Part shown: in pieces, positions 1 to 7,265 of the stretch | Layout: the number at the start of each line of letters is the position of its first letter | Position numbering within the stretch: the first letter of the stretch is position 1 | DNA from: Deltaproteobacteria bacterium | GTDB taxonomy: Bacteria; Desulfobacterota; Desulfobulbia; Desulfobulbales; Desulfobulbaceae | DNA length: 24,034 nucleotides | NCBI GenBank assembly: GCA_013151365.1 | Contig: JAADIK010000003.1 | Coordinates: forward strand, 1 to 24,034 | Direction: 5' to 3' | Made by a program: the position numbers and the translations under genes | Notes under the pieces: generated by a model | Told to the model about the DNA's origin: nothing | The model's database searches: none | The model's input: only the letters and a program-made list of their open reading frames with translations

Positions 1-2
1 AT

Positions 3-836
3 GCCCACTATGAAGACCAGCTGGAAATAAGCTGCGTGATGTGTCATTCCAATAATCCCGGCACCACCCGTAAACACAAGAAGGTCAACAATATTGAAAA
101 GAAGAACGGCAAGTTTGTCCTGATCGGCAAAATCAACGGCCGGCAATACCCACTTGACCTGCCGAACAAGACCGTCTGCCTTTATCCCGGCCACAAACGC
201 GTAAGCTGCGAGGCCTGCCACTCCACCTGGGTCCCGCAATGCTACGGCTGTCACATCAAGCATGACGCAAGGGAGAAGAATCTCGACAAGCTCACCATGA
301 AAGAGACCGCCGGCTGGTGGCAGGAAGGCCGGTCCTACATCCGTTACGAGAAACCCATGCTCGCGGTGTGGGGGAACCGGGTGGTAATCGTGACCCCCGG
401 CTGCCAGGACGTGGTCACCACCATTGACAAAAACGGCCATATCAGCGGCGGCTTCAACCGCTTCACCATGGCGGCCATCAGTCCGCATACCACCCAGGCC
501 AAGGGCAGGAGCTGCAAGGACTGTCACGCCTCTCCCAAGACACTCGGCCTGGGCGAAGGAACGGTGGTGGAGAAGAACGGAAAATGGCAATTTTTCCCGG
601 TTGACAAGGGCTTTAACACCCTGAAGGGACGGACAGTGGGGCTTGACAACTTTGTCACCATTGACGGCCGGCCCCTGCAGCACGGTTCACGCAAGGACCT
701 CCGGCCCTTTAACGGCGAGGAGCTGAGACGCATCCTCCGGGTCGGCCTCTGCCTGCGGTGTCATCCGAAGGCCACTGATCCGGCCTATCGAAATTATAAC
801 GCGAAGCGGCCCTGCCCGGTGTACAAGGAGCCGTAG
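3..836 (+). CDS. Multiheme c-type cytochrome, 5'-truncated by the window edge
   Basis: The reading frame is open from the first complete codon (position 3), so the true start lies to the left. The first in-frame GTG/ATG (36 and 39) fall inside a heme motif and are not starts. The visible 277 residues hold five CxxCH heme c attachment sites: CVMCH (codons 33-47), CEACH, CYGCH, CKDCH and CLRCH. This marks a periplasmic or outer-surface electron carrier with at least five covalently bound hemes. Extra His residues (for example in the PGHK and IKHD contexts) could be distal ligands. The spacing is not the compact pattern of a small tetraheme cytochrome c3; long heme-free stretches separate the motifs, as in larger multiheme redox proteins. 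I do not recognise the subfamily, and the redox partner is unknown. The signal peptide would be outside the window. Confidence 0.9.
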   Translation, partial: AHYEDQLEISCVMCHSNNPGTTRKHKKVNNIEKKNGKFVLIGKINGRQYPLDLPNKTVCLYPGHKRVSCEACHSTWVPQCYGCHIKHDAREKNLDKLTMKETAGWWQEGRSYIRYEKPMLAVWGNRVVIVTPGCQDVVTTIDKNGHISGGFNRFTMAAISPHTTQAKGRSCKDCHASPKTLGLGEGTVVEKNGKWQFFPVDKGFNTLKGRTVGLDNFVTIDGRPLQHGSRKDLRPFNGEELRRILRVGLCLRCHPKATDPAYRNYNAKRPCPVYKEP

Positions 837-855
837 AGCGGCCGGCTATTTTTTT
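829..855 (+). terminator. Probable Rho-independent terminator of the cytochrome gene
   Basis: AGCCG (829-833) can pair with CGGCT (843-847) across a 9-nt loop. A single A and seven T (849-855) follow. The left arm overlaps the last codons of the cytochrome, which is compact but common. The stem is only 5 bp, so this is plausible rather than certain. Confidence 0.4.
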
Positions 856-866
856 GGTTTAATCTC

Positions 867-893
867 TTGACAAAAAATATGCCGAACTTATCT
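867..893 (+). promoter_or_regulatory. Candidate promoter of the hsp20 cluster
   Basis: TTGACA at 867-872 is followed after 15 bp by TTATCT (888-893). A second TTGACA lies at 896-901 but has no good -10 at 16-18 bp. The 15-bp spacing is short for the housekeeping sigma factor. The CTTGACA context is compatible with a heat-shock sigma -35, but no CCCCAT-like -10 is present. No CIRCE (HrcA) repeat was seen. The leader to the first start at 1014 is about 110 nt. Confidence 0.3.
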
Positions 894-1013
894 TTTTGAC
901 ATAACGAGGCATAAACACAACTAATTGTTTTTGTATGGTTAAATAGCTTTTCAGGTCGGTCTCGGTTAACTGCGCAATCTTTACAACATCAACCGCAAAA
1001 AGGAGGTGGAGCT

Positions 1014-1466
1014 ATGTTGACAAGATGGGATGACGTTGACCGGATGTTTCAGGCGATGGATGTTTTCAGAAACCGGATGAACAGGCTGTTTACCGATTTT
1101 GACAGGGGCTTGGGTCTGATGCCTGATCAGGCTGCCATTGCTGGCTGGCCGCGGACCAATCTGTACGATGCCGGCGACCACCTGGAAGTCCGGGTCGAGC
1201 TCCCCGGCATCACGGTCCAGGATCTCAATGTAAAAGTCCTGGGCAATTCTCTTGAAATCAGCGGCGAGCGCAAGTCACTGACCCCGGAAGGATATTCGGT
1301 CCATCGCCTTGAGAGAGGCGAGGCCGGCTTTTCCCGGCGCTTCACGTTGCCGGTTGAAGTGCAGGCCGACCAGGTTGAAGCCATTTTGCAGAATGGCATT
1401 TTATCCTTACGGCTGCCCAAGGCCGAATCGGCCAGGCCCAGAAAAATCGAAATCAAAACCGAATAA
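1014..1466 (+). CDS. hsp20: Small heat-shock protein, Hsp20/alpha-crystallin family (copy 1)
   Basis: This 150-residue protein is an ATP-independent holdase chaperone that binds unfolding proteins in the cytoplasm. A short N-terminal arm (1-40, with a Phe/Met-rich start typical of sHSPs) precedes the alpha-crystallin domain (about 45-140). The domain carries the ELPGI strand region, the GILSLRLPK signature, and a C-terminal IxI-type motif (IEI in PRKIEIKTE) that docks neighbouring subunits. The start is ATG preceded by AAAGGAGGTGG, a near-perfect Shine-Dalgarno site. It is the first gene of three tandem hsp20 genes, followed by a 51-bp gap to the next. Family assignment is firm. The in vivo oligomer composition cannot be told from sequence. 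Confidence 0.95.
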   Translation: MLTRWDDVDRMFQAMDVFRNRMNRLFTDFDRGLGLMPDQAAIAGWPRTNLYDAGDHLEVRVELPGITVQDLNVKVLGNSLEISGERKSLTPEGYSVHRLERGEAGFSRRFTLPVEVQADQVEAILQNGILSLRLPKAESARPRKIEIKTE

Positions 1467-1517
1467 CCAGTGTCCCCGGTGAACTATTACGAAAAATCTA
1501 CGTGATGGAGGTTTGCC

Positions 1518-1904
1518 ATGAGCGAGAGAATGAATATCGTCACCCGGGAAGAGAACAGCCCTGAATTGACCAGGCAGGGAGTCGTTATCGCCCCGCTGGT
1601 GGATATTTTTGAAAACGACGAGGAAATCCTTCTGTTCGCCGACCTGCCAGGGGTCAACCAGGAAAACCTGTCCGTAAATCTGGAGAACAACTCCCTGACC
1701 ATCGCGGGCAGCCGCAAACTCGAGACACGCAACCAGGCCGTGTTTGAAGAGTTCGGCGATGCGGAGTACCGGCGAGTTTTTTCCATGCCGCAGGGCCTTG
1801 ACACGGAAACTGTCAAGGCCGAGCTTAAAGACGGCGTCCTGCGGTTGCATCTTCCCAAGTCCGAGGCGTTGAAGCCCAGACAGATAGAAGTCAAGGCCGG
1901 TTGA
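1518..1904 (+). CDS. hsp20: Small heat-shock protein, Hsp20/alpha-crystallin family (copy 2)
   Basis: At 128 residues this is the shortest of the three sHSPs, with a very short N-terminal arm (about 25 residues) before the alpha-crystallin domain (about 28-120). It shows ADLPGV, the DGVLRLHLPK signature and a C-terminal IEV (IxI/V) motif. It starts with ATG preceded by GATGGAGG. Family knowledge links the N-terminal arm to substrate binding and oligomer size, so this copy may differ from copies 1 and 3 in assembly or may co-assemble with them; that is inference. It lies in the same orientation between the other two copies, with an 82-bp gap to copy 3. Confidence 0.95.
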   Translation: MSERMNIVTREENSPELTRQGVVIAPLVDIFENDEEILLFADLPGVNQENLSVNLENNSLTIAGSRKLETRNQAVFEEFGDAEYRRVFSMPQGLDTETVKAELKDGVLRLHLPKSEALKPRQIEVKAG

Positions 1905-1986
1905 AGCGGAAAGCACGATTGCCATTCACGGCACCCGCAGTTTTCCAATACCATAACGGATCCAACGAACTGTAAGGAGGTGGCTT

Positions 1987-2544
1987 ATGGACATCAAGAA
2001 ACTCAACCCCTGGAACTGGTTCAAGAAGGAAGAGAACGAGACCCGGAATGTTCCGGTCCTGAGGTCGGGACCGGCGTATCATGATCCTCTCGCCCGCTTT
2101 CACCAGGATTTTGACCGGCTGTTTGAAGATACGTTCCGCCGCTTCGGCCTGCCCGCGCTCCCGGGCCTGGAGCTGGAAAGAACATTTCCGGCCGGCGCTG
2201 CCGACGTGCTTTTGAAACCGAGCCTGGATGTCTCCGAGACTGCCGATGAGTATACCATTACCGTGGAAGTGCCCGGGGTGGAAGAAAAGGATCTCCGGCT
2301 GGAACTGGCCGACAACACGTTGACCATCGCGGGCGAAAAGAAGCTGGAAAAAGAGGAAAAAGAGAAAAACTACTACCGGATGGAGCGCTCTTACGGCTCG
2401 TTTCAACGGCTGCTTTCATTGCCTGACGATGCCGACCAGGATTCCATCGAGGCCAGCTTCAAAAACGGTGTCTTAACGATACGCCTGGCCCGTAAGGCGG
2501 CTGCCAAGTCGGCGGAAGTAAAGCAAATCGAGATAAAAAAATAA
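1987..2544 (+). CDS. hsp20: Small heat-shock protein, Hsp20/alpha-crystallin family (copy 3)
   Basis: The 185-residue protein is the longest of the cluster. Its N-terminal arm of about 70 residues (charged start, then a Phe/Leu-rich stretch) is followed by the alpha-crystallin domain (about 75-170). A Glu/Lys-rich stretch near residues 117-127 lies in a loop of the domain. The terminal signature reads NGVLTIRLARK, so the usual LPK Pro is replaced by Ala. A C-terminal IEI motif is present. It starts with ATG preceded by AAGGAGGTGG. The three proteins differ in length and arm sequence, so they are diverged paralogues rather than a recent duplication. Two hairpins and a T-tract follow immediately. 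Confidence 0.95.
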   Translation: MDIKKLNPWNWFKKEENETRNVPVLRSGPAYHDPLARFHQDFDRLFEDTFRRFGLPALPGLELERTFPAGAADVLLKPSLDVSETADEYTITVEVPGVEEKDLRLELADNTLTIAGEKKLEKEEKEKNYYRMERSYGSFQRLLSLPDDADQDSIEASFKNGVLTIRLARKAAAKSAEVKQIEIKK

Positions 2545-2545
2545 T

Positions 2546-2670
2546 CATTTGACGGCCGTATAGCCGACAAATGGGGATGACGGAAGGGGCTCGCTCCGCA
2601 GGTATACACAGGTATATTTTGCCGACGTTGGCGCGAGACGGGCTGCGGACCCTCCCGCATCCCTTTTTTT
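2546..2670 (+). terminator. Two abutting hairpins with T-tract; terminator, possibly a structured 3' RNA
   Basis: Hairpin 1 pairs CATTTG (2546-2551) and CGGC (2553-2556) with GCCG (2563-2566) and CAAATG (2568-2573), with one A-A mismatch. Hairpin 2 begins at the next base. GGGATG (2574-2579) pairs with CATCCC (2658-2663), and TCCGCAG (2595-2601) pairs with CTGCGGA (2643-2649). TTTTTTT follows at 2664-2670. Alternative pairs inside it, such as CTCGC (2590-2594) with GCGAG (2633-2637), exclude or cross the main stem. The T-tract makes it a good terminator for the hsp20 operon. The large size goes beyond what a terminator needs. Confidence 0.6.
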
Positions 2671-2778
2671 GTAGTATTTGTAATCAATGAACTTTTAAAA
2701 AAAAGTCGGCTTTGCAGACCATAATCATACCTCGGAGATTGTGAATACGCCTTGAAGTTGTTATCTTGTATTCATTGA

Positions 2779-2876
2779 GAAACGGCCTTTTTTGCCGGGT
2801 CTCCCGGAGTCTGCGCCCACTTGGAGTATCGCGAGTTCGCTTACCTTGTTTGCTCAAAAAATAATCTCGTTTCCGG
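2779..2876 (-). repeat. Dispersed intergenic repeat, copy A
   Basis: Read on the minus strand this 98-bp stretch matches 20411-20497. Both copies begin with CCGGAAACGA and end with a block of about 37 bp containing AGACTCCGGGAGA, AAAAAAG and CCGTTTC. The middle is more diverged and gapped. The small palindrome CCGGG-TCT-CCCGG (2795-2807) lies within it. It is non-coding as far as I can tell; an open frame runs through it on the minus strand but has no supporting features. Confidence 0.7.
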
Positions 2877-2896
2877 ACGAACAAAAGGCCCTCCTC

Positions 2897-2919
2897 TTGC
2901 CGCAGACGGCGGCAATTTT
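2897..2919 (+). terminator. Terminator-like hairpin in the leader of the AsmA-like gene
   Basis: TTGCCGC (2897-2903) pairs perfectly with GCGGCAA (2909-2915) around the 5-nt loop AGACG, followed by TTTT (2916-2919). It ends 29 nt before the TTG start at 2949. The T-run is short, so termination may be weak. Confidence 0.4.
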
Positions 2920-2948
2920 ATCTATTCGATTTTCAGTTTTCAAACATC

Positions 2949-5531
2949 TTGATTCTAAAAAATAAAAAATCATCCAGGGCTCGCAGGAAAGCGACCCGGG
3001 TACCGGCCTGGCTGTCTTTCGCCCTTATTACCACCCTGGTGCTGGCCGGGCTCGCGTGGCTGGGTCTCAGCCATGGCCTTCATATCGACAGGCTGTCCCT
3101 GCCCATGGCCCGGATCGAGAATCTCTCTCTCCGGTTGGACCAGGGGTTCATTGTCGACATCGGCCGGCTTGACATCGGCCACCGAACCACCACTTTATCC
3201 GTCACCGCCATCAACCGCCTGGCCGCCGCCATAAAAAGATGGTCGCCGCTGGTACAGGCGATCCGGATCAAGCGTCTCAATTACCAGGATTATTCCGGCA
3301 GCCTGTCATACCGGAATAACACCGTGCGCATCAACAGCACCGATTTGGCGCTTGAAGCAGCCATCCACTATCAGGACCAAAGATTTTTCATCGATCTTTC
3401 CCACCTGCTGCTCAAACCCTACCGGATCCGTCTTACCGGCAAGGCGACCTATACCATGGCCTCCGACCTCTTGAATTTCTCCGGTGTTTTTACCGGTTCC
3501 GGTATCAACGGCACCCTGCGGCTGTCCCAGCAGCATAACATCCTTGACGCCGTGCTCCGGACCAAGCCGTTTACCGATCTTGCCGGGCTGGGCAAACAAC
3601 TCCCGCTGGACCCGGATATAAAAATCTGGCTGACCCGGAAAATCAAGGCCCGGAACTTTCAGATCGACCGCCTCCGCCTGCGCTGCCGGATAAAAAACGG
3701 CCTGCCGGAGATAGTTCCGGGCAGCATCGAGGTAACGGCCAGGGCCGAAGATGCCGACATCCTGTTTCACCCCGACCTGCCGCCGGTTCACTGCAAAGAA
3801 CTCGGTATCACCTGGCGGGACGACCGTCTCGCCTTCAAGCTCGAGAAACCTACTTACGGCAACAAAAATCTTGCCGGCAGCAGCGTAGATATCGCCCCTG
3901 TTATCAGGCCCGGCAGCATCCTGACCATCAATCTTAAAACAAACACCATGCTGGACCAGACAGTTACCAGAATCCTCCGGGCCTACGATATCAACCTGCC
4001 CCTTGAGCAGCAGAGCGGCACAACGGACGCGAATCTCCGGCTGACCATAGATCTTCGTAATCTCAATGTCACGACCAAGGGTTCATTCTCGACCGGCGAG
4101 GGTGCCTGGAGCTGGCTGGGCAGCCCCTTTCTGAGCCACAAGGCAACGGTGCTGCTGACGGATGACCAGGTCACCATTCAGCAGGCCGACCTCTCATATC
4201 AGGATATCCTGCGGCTCGGCCTGAGCGGAACGGTCAACACCTCGGCCGGACGTGCCGACCTGGTCGGAGATATTGCTCAGCTCACGATCCGCCGGGGCAA
4301 TGACACCCTGGTGCAGGCGGCCGATGTTACCTCCCCGGTAACCGTTGACTTCGGCGGCCCGACGACCCGGATCGATCTCCGGCGATTCCGGACCACCGTC
4401 ATCCTTGACGGCCGGAAAAAACATATTGTCCTGGCCGATCTGCCGGCAGTCAAGCCTTTCGCCCCCATCCTGCAGCACCTCGATATCAAAGGGGGAGAGG
4501 CCGACATTGTGACCAGAGATATGCAGCGGTTTCATTTTTCCGGTTCGGTCGATATCCCCAACACCCTGCTTTCCCTGGCCGGCCGGCCGGTCACCTCCTT
4601 TGTTTTCCAGGGCCTGTCGACCCCGGATAAGACCACCCTGTCGATCAACAAGGGAAAGATAAACGCGACAATCACCAACCGGATCAAGGTCCATCTGGAC
4701 GACTACCTGGTGACGGTCGCCGGCGCCGGCGCCTGCAGCACCTTCAAGCTGACCAGGCCGGTGCAGGTCACGGGGCACAACTCTCCCCTGAAAATCAACG
4801 GCTTCTCCATTCCCGCCAAAAATTTCGAGATCAAGGGCGATTGTGCCAAAGCCACCTTCACCGTCGCTCTCCCGAAAGGCGGGATTCGCGGCGTCCGGAC
4901 ACCTAAGGGGATGATCATTGACGGCAAAAATTTATCCGCAAAATTCGCCAATCAGTTTCTCCCCTTTGTCGACCTGAAGGGCGGAGTGTTTAACGTCTCG
5001 CTGCGCGGGACGTTCGATGACTATGAAGGCTACATGGAGTTCAAAAATGTGGTGATCGATGATAACGAGTATGTCCTGCTCAACAATATCATGGCCTTTC
5101 TCGATACCATCCCCGCCCTGGCGACCTTTTCCTCGCCGGGATTCAACCGGCACGGGTACAAGGTCAAAGAAGGGCTGGTCCTGCTGAAGTGTCATGACCA
5201 AGTGCTGAACATCCTGGACTTCCGCGTCAACGGCACCTCGATAGACAGCCGCTCCCACGGCGTCATCGATTTGAAAAACAAGACCATCAACATGGACATG
5301 ACCCTGCATACTCTGAAGAGTTTCAGCAATATTATCGACAACATCCCCTGGGCGGGCTATGCCCTCCTCGGTGAAAACGGCACGCTGAACACGACATTGA
5401 AAATCCGGGGCAAGCTGGACCACCCGGACATCACCACCAACCTGTCGGAGGAGGCGGTGATGGCTCCCATCAATATCATAAAGCGGGCCATCGCCTGGCC
5501 GTTCAGGCTTCTGCAACAGGCTACCGAATAA
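2949..5531 (+). CDS. AsmA/YhdP-like membrane-anchored protein
   Basis: The 860-residue protein starts at TTG (2949), the only upstream start in frame. No clear Shine-Dalgarno site precedes it, but the start gives a sensible Lys/Arg-rich N-tip (KNKKSSRARRKATR) and one transmembrane helix (about 19-43). The rest should lie in the periplasm. It is built of long beta-rich repeats alternating hydrophobic and polar residues, with the AsmA-like C-terminal region at about 690-835 (FKNVVIDDNEYVLLNN, then a hydrophobic IPALATF stretch and DLKNKTINMDMTLHT). This architecture matches the AsmA-like superfamily (YhdP, TamB, AsmA), whose long grooved proteins are linked to lipid transport between inner and outer membrane. 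Function here is inferred from the family. It stands alone, between the hsp20 cluster and the aminotransferase. Confidence 0.8.
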   Translation: MILKNKKSSRARRKATRVPAWLSFALITTLVLAGLAWLGLSHGLHIDRLSLPMARIENLSLRLDQGFIVDIGRLDIGHRTTTLSVTAINRLAAAIKRWSPLVQAIRIKRLNYQDYSGSLSYRNNTVRINSTDLALEAAIHYQDQRFFIDLSHLLLKPYRIRLTGKATYTMASDLLNFSGVFTGSGINGTLRLSQQHNILDAVLRTKPFTDLAGLGKQLPLDPDIKIWLTRKIKARNFQIDRLRLRCRIKNGLPEIVPGSIEVTARAEDADILFHPDLPPVHCKELGITWRDDRLAFKLEKPTYGNKNLAGSSVDIAPVIRPGSILTINLKTNTMLDQTVTRILRAYDINLPLEQQSGTTDANLRLTIDLRNLNVTTKGSFSTGEGAWSWLGSPFLSHKATVLLTDDQVTIQQADLSYQDILRLGLSGTVNTSAGRADLVGDIAQLTIRRGNDTLVQAADVTSPVTVDFGGPTTRIDLRRFRTTVILDGRKKHIVLADLPAVKPFAPILQHLDIKGGEADIVTRDMQRFHFSGSVDIPNTLLSLAGRPVTSFVFQGLSTPDKTTLSINKGKINATITNRIKVHLDDYLVTVAGAGACSTFKLTRPVQVTGHNSPLKINGFSIPAKNFEIKGDCAKATFTVALPKGGIRGVRTPKGMIIDGKNLSAKFANQFLPFVDLKGGVFNVSLRGTFDDYEGYMEFKNVVIDDNEYVLLNNIMAFLDTIPALATFSSPGFNRHGYKVKEGLVLLKCHDQVLNILDFRVNGTSIDSRSHGVIDLKNKTINMDMTLHTLKSFSNIIDNIPWAGYALLGENGTLNTTLKIRGKLDHPDITTNLSEEAVMAPINIIKRAIAWPFRLLQQATE

Positions 5532-5762
5532 AGCCGGGCATCCCCGGGACCAAGAAAGCTTGTCGGAAGTGAAGAGGCAAAAACGGGCAAAGATGAGGTG
5601 CCGGGAAACTTGTACGATTTCCGATTGCCAAAATCACCCGAACAGAGTACAGAAAAATTGATTCCCGGCATGGCCGGACCGAATTTCAGACCGCCGACAC
5701 AACAAACAATGAAAATCTCCCCGGACCCGGAGCTTCGTCCGAGACGATTTCCATATAAAAAA

Positions 5763-5807
5763 GGGAGACGGAAATAAGACGTATTTATTGCCGTCTCCCC
5801 CATTTTT
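5763..5807 (+). terminator. Strong terminator-like hairpin directly ahead of the aminotransferase ribosome binding site
   Basis: GGGAGACGG (5763-5771) pairs perfectly with CCGTCTCCC (5791-5799). After an A-G mismatch the stem continues with AATAA (5773-5777) paired to TTATT (5785-5789), leaving a small loop. TTTTT follows at 5803-5807. The Shine-Dalgarno AGGA is at 5815-5818 and the start at 5829, so there is no room for a promoter after the hairpin. It is either an attenuator for the aminotransferase or the terminator of the AsmA-like gene with read-through. A weak candidate promoter upstream is TTGCCA (5625-5630), 17 bp, TACAGA (5648-5653). Confidence 0.65.
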
Positions 5808-5828
5808 GCAAAAAAGGAAAAATTAAAA

Positions 5829-7034
5829 ATGGCCGAAATCATCTCCCTCGCCAACCGGGTCACCAGAATTGCGCCCTCGCCCACCCTGGCCGTTAATGCC
5901 AAGGCCAAGGCCCTGAAGGCGGCCGGCGCCGACATTCTCAACTTCAGCGTCGGCGAGCCGGATTTCGATACGCCGGAACACATCTGCGCCGCCGGGAAAA
6001 AGGCCATTGACGACGGCCATACCCGTTATACCGCTGTCCCGGGGATACAGGAACTGCGCGAGGCCGTGGTCTACCGGCTCAAGGAAGACCACGGCCGGCA
6101 TTACACGCCGGAACAGATCCAGGTCTCCTGCGGCGGCAAACACGGCCTGTATAATATCTTTCAGGCGCTCCTGGACCAGGGAGACGAGGTACTGATCCCC
6201 GCGCCTTACTGGGTATCCTACCCCCCCATGGTTCAGCTCGCCGGCGGGGTGCCGGTCGCCGTGCCCCTTGCCGAACAGGACAATTTCGATCTCGACCCCG
6301 ACATTCTCGAACGTTGTGCCACGGACCGGACCCGGGCCATCATCATCAACAACCCTGCCAATCCCACCGGTAGTCTCTTCTCGAGGCGGGCCCTGGAGGC
6401 GATCGGCAAAATGGCCCTGGAGCGCGGCTGGCTGGTGGTCACCGATGACATTTACGAAACCATTACCTATCCGGACGAGAAACCGCCCCATATTCTGGAT
6501 GTCGATGCCCGATTGCAAGACCAGACCGTGATCCTGAACGGGGTCTCCAAGTCCTTTGCCATGACCGGCTGGCGTATCGGCTACAGCGCCGGGCCGCAAC
6601 ATATCATCAAGGCCATGAACAAAATCCAGAGCCAGTCCACCTCCAACCCCTGCGCCCCGGCCCAATACGCTGCCCTGGCGGCCCTGACCGGCCCCCAGGG
6701 ATTTCCGGCGGTCATGAAACAGGCCTTCCTGCCCCGCCGGGAATTTTTTGTCGCCGATCTAACCGCCATAGAGGGGGTCACCTGCGTCAAGCCGAACGGC
6801 GCCTTTTACGTCTTTCCCAACTTCTCGGCCTACTATGGCAAATCATTCAACGGAAAAAAAATCAACGACTCCGTCGCCATGGCCGATTACTTCCTCGACG
6901 AGGCCAAGGTGGCCAGCGTTCCCGGCGCCGCCTTCGGCGCCGACGATTTTGTCCGCTTCTCCTTTGCCACCTCCATGGAAGTCATCAGGGAAGGCATGAT
7001 ACGGATCAAGAAGGCCCTGGCCGCTCTCGGTTAG
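5829..7034 (+). CDS. PLP-dependent class I/II aminotransferase, probably aspartate aminotransferase
   Basis: The 401-residue cytoplasmic enzyme transfers an amino group between an amino acid (likely aspartate or glutamate) and a 2-oxo acid using pyridoxal phosphate. Visible family motifs are SVGEPDFDTPEHI near the N-terminus, NNPANPTG (about 174-181), DDIYE (about 206-210), Schiff-base Lys241 in SKSFAMTGWRIGY, and the substrate-carboxylate Arg376 in VRFSFATS. Length and motifs fit the subgroup Ib aspartate aminotransferases, some of which also act on prephenate; exact specificity cannot be read. The start ATG has AAAAAAGGA at a good distance. It is preceded by a strong hairpin and followed by 231 bp before nuoA, so it is not obviously part of the nuo operon. 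It is not a usual nuo partner. Confidence 0.9.
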   Translation: MAEIISLANRVTRIAPSPTLAVNAKAKALKAAGADILNFSVGEPDFDTPEHICAAGKKAIDDGHTRYTAVPGIQELREAVVYRLKEDHGRHYTPEQIQVSCGGKHGLYNIFQALLDQGDEVLIPAPYWVSYPPMVQLAGGVPVAVPLAEQDNFDLDPDILERCATDRTRAIIINNPANPTGSLFSRRALEAIGKMALERGWLVVTDDIYETITYPDEKPPHILDVDARLQDQTVILNGVSKSFAMTGWRIGYSAGPQHIIKAMNKIQSQSTSNPCAPAQYAALAALTGPQGFPAVMKQAFLPRREFFVADLTAIEGVTCVKPNGAFYVFPNFSAYYGKSFNGKKINDSVAMADYFLDEAKVASVPGAAFGADDFVRFSFATSMEVIREGMIRIKKALAALG

Positions 7035-7182
7035 CGCCCGCTTTCCCGGCTCCCCCCCTCCTCCCTCTTTTTCTCCTCGACCGACCGGCCGGCGGCATCA
7101 TCACGATTCCGCTTTCCTGGTACTGCTTTCCTAGTATTTACCGGGGGCCGGAGAAAAAGAATGAATGAAGGTTCATTTTTGG

Positions 7183-7212
7183 TTGACAAAAAGGGTCGGG
7201 TTTCAGTATGGT
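7183..7212 (+). promoter_or_regulatory. Probable promoter of the nuo operon
   Basis: TTGACA (7183-7188) is followed after 18 bp by TATGGT (7207-7212), giving a transcription start near 7219 and a leader of about 45 nt to the nuoA ATG at 7266. The elements fit the housekeeping sigma factor (6/6 at -35, 4/6 at -10). The rest of the 7035-7182 gap is C/T-rich with no clear hairpin. Confidence 0.6.
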
Positions 7213-7265
7213 ATTCAAGCTTTGATACGTCTGCTGTCAAATCCTTCTTCCATTGGAGCGGCAAC

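Larger units (their letters stand above)
2545..2948. other. 404-bp intergenic region between hsp20 copy 3 and the AsmA-like gene
   Basis: I see no convincing gene here. From left to right it holds two abutting hairpins with a T-tract (2546-2670), an AT-rich stretch (2671-2778) with nothing I can name, one copy of a dispersed repeat (2779-2876), and a terminator-like hairpin (2897-2919). No good -10/-35 pair or Shine-Dalgarno site was found ahead of the TTG start at 2949. Confidence 0.7.

Noticed and set aside
896..901. Second TTGACA upstream of the hsp20 cluster as a separate promoter
   Set aside because: No acceptable -10 at 16-18 bp (AACTAA at 17 bp), so only the first TTGACA was kept, at low confidence.
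2684..2884. A 66-codon minus-strand open frame rich in Arg/Lys
   Set aside because: It runs through dispersed repeat copy A, has no ribosome binding site or recognisable domain, and the homologous copy B does not keep the frame.
7035..7160. Terminator of the aminotransferase gene
   Set aside because: The C/T-rich stretch has no stem with a T-run that I could support on the plus strand.
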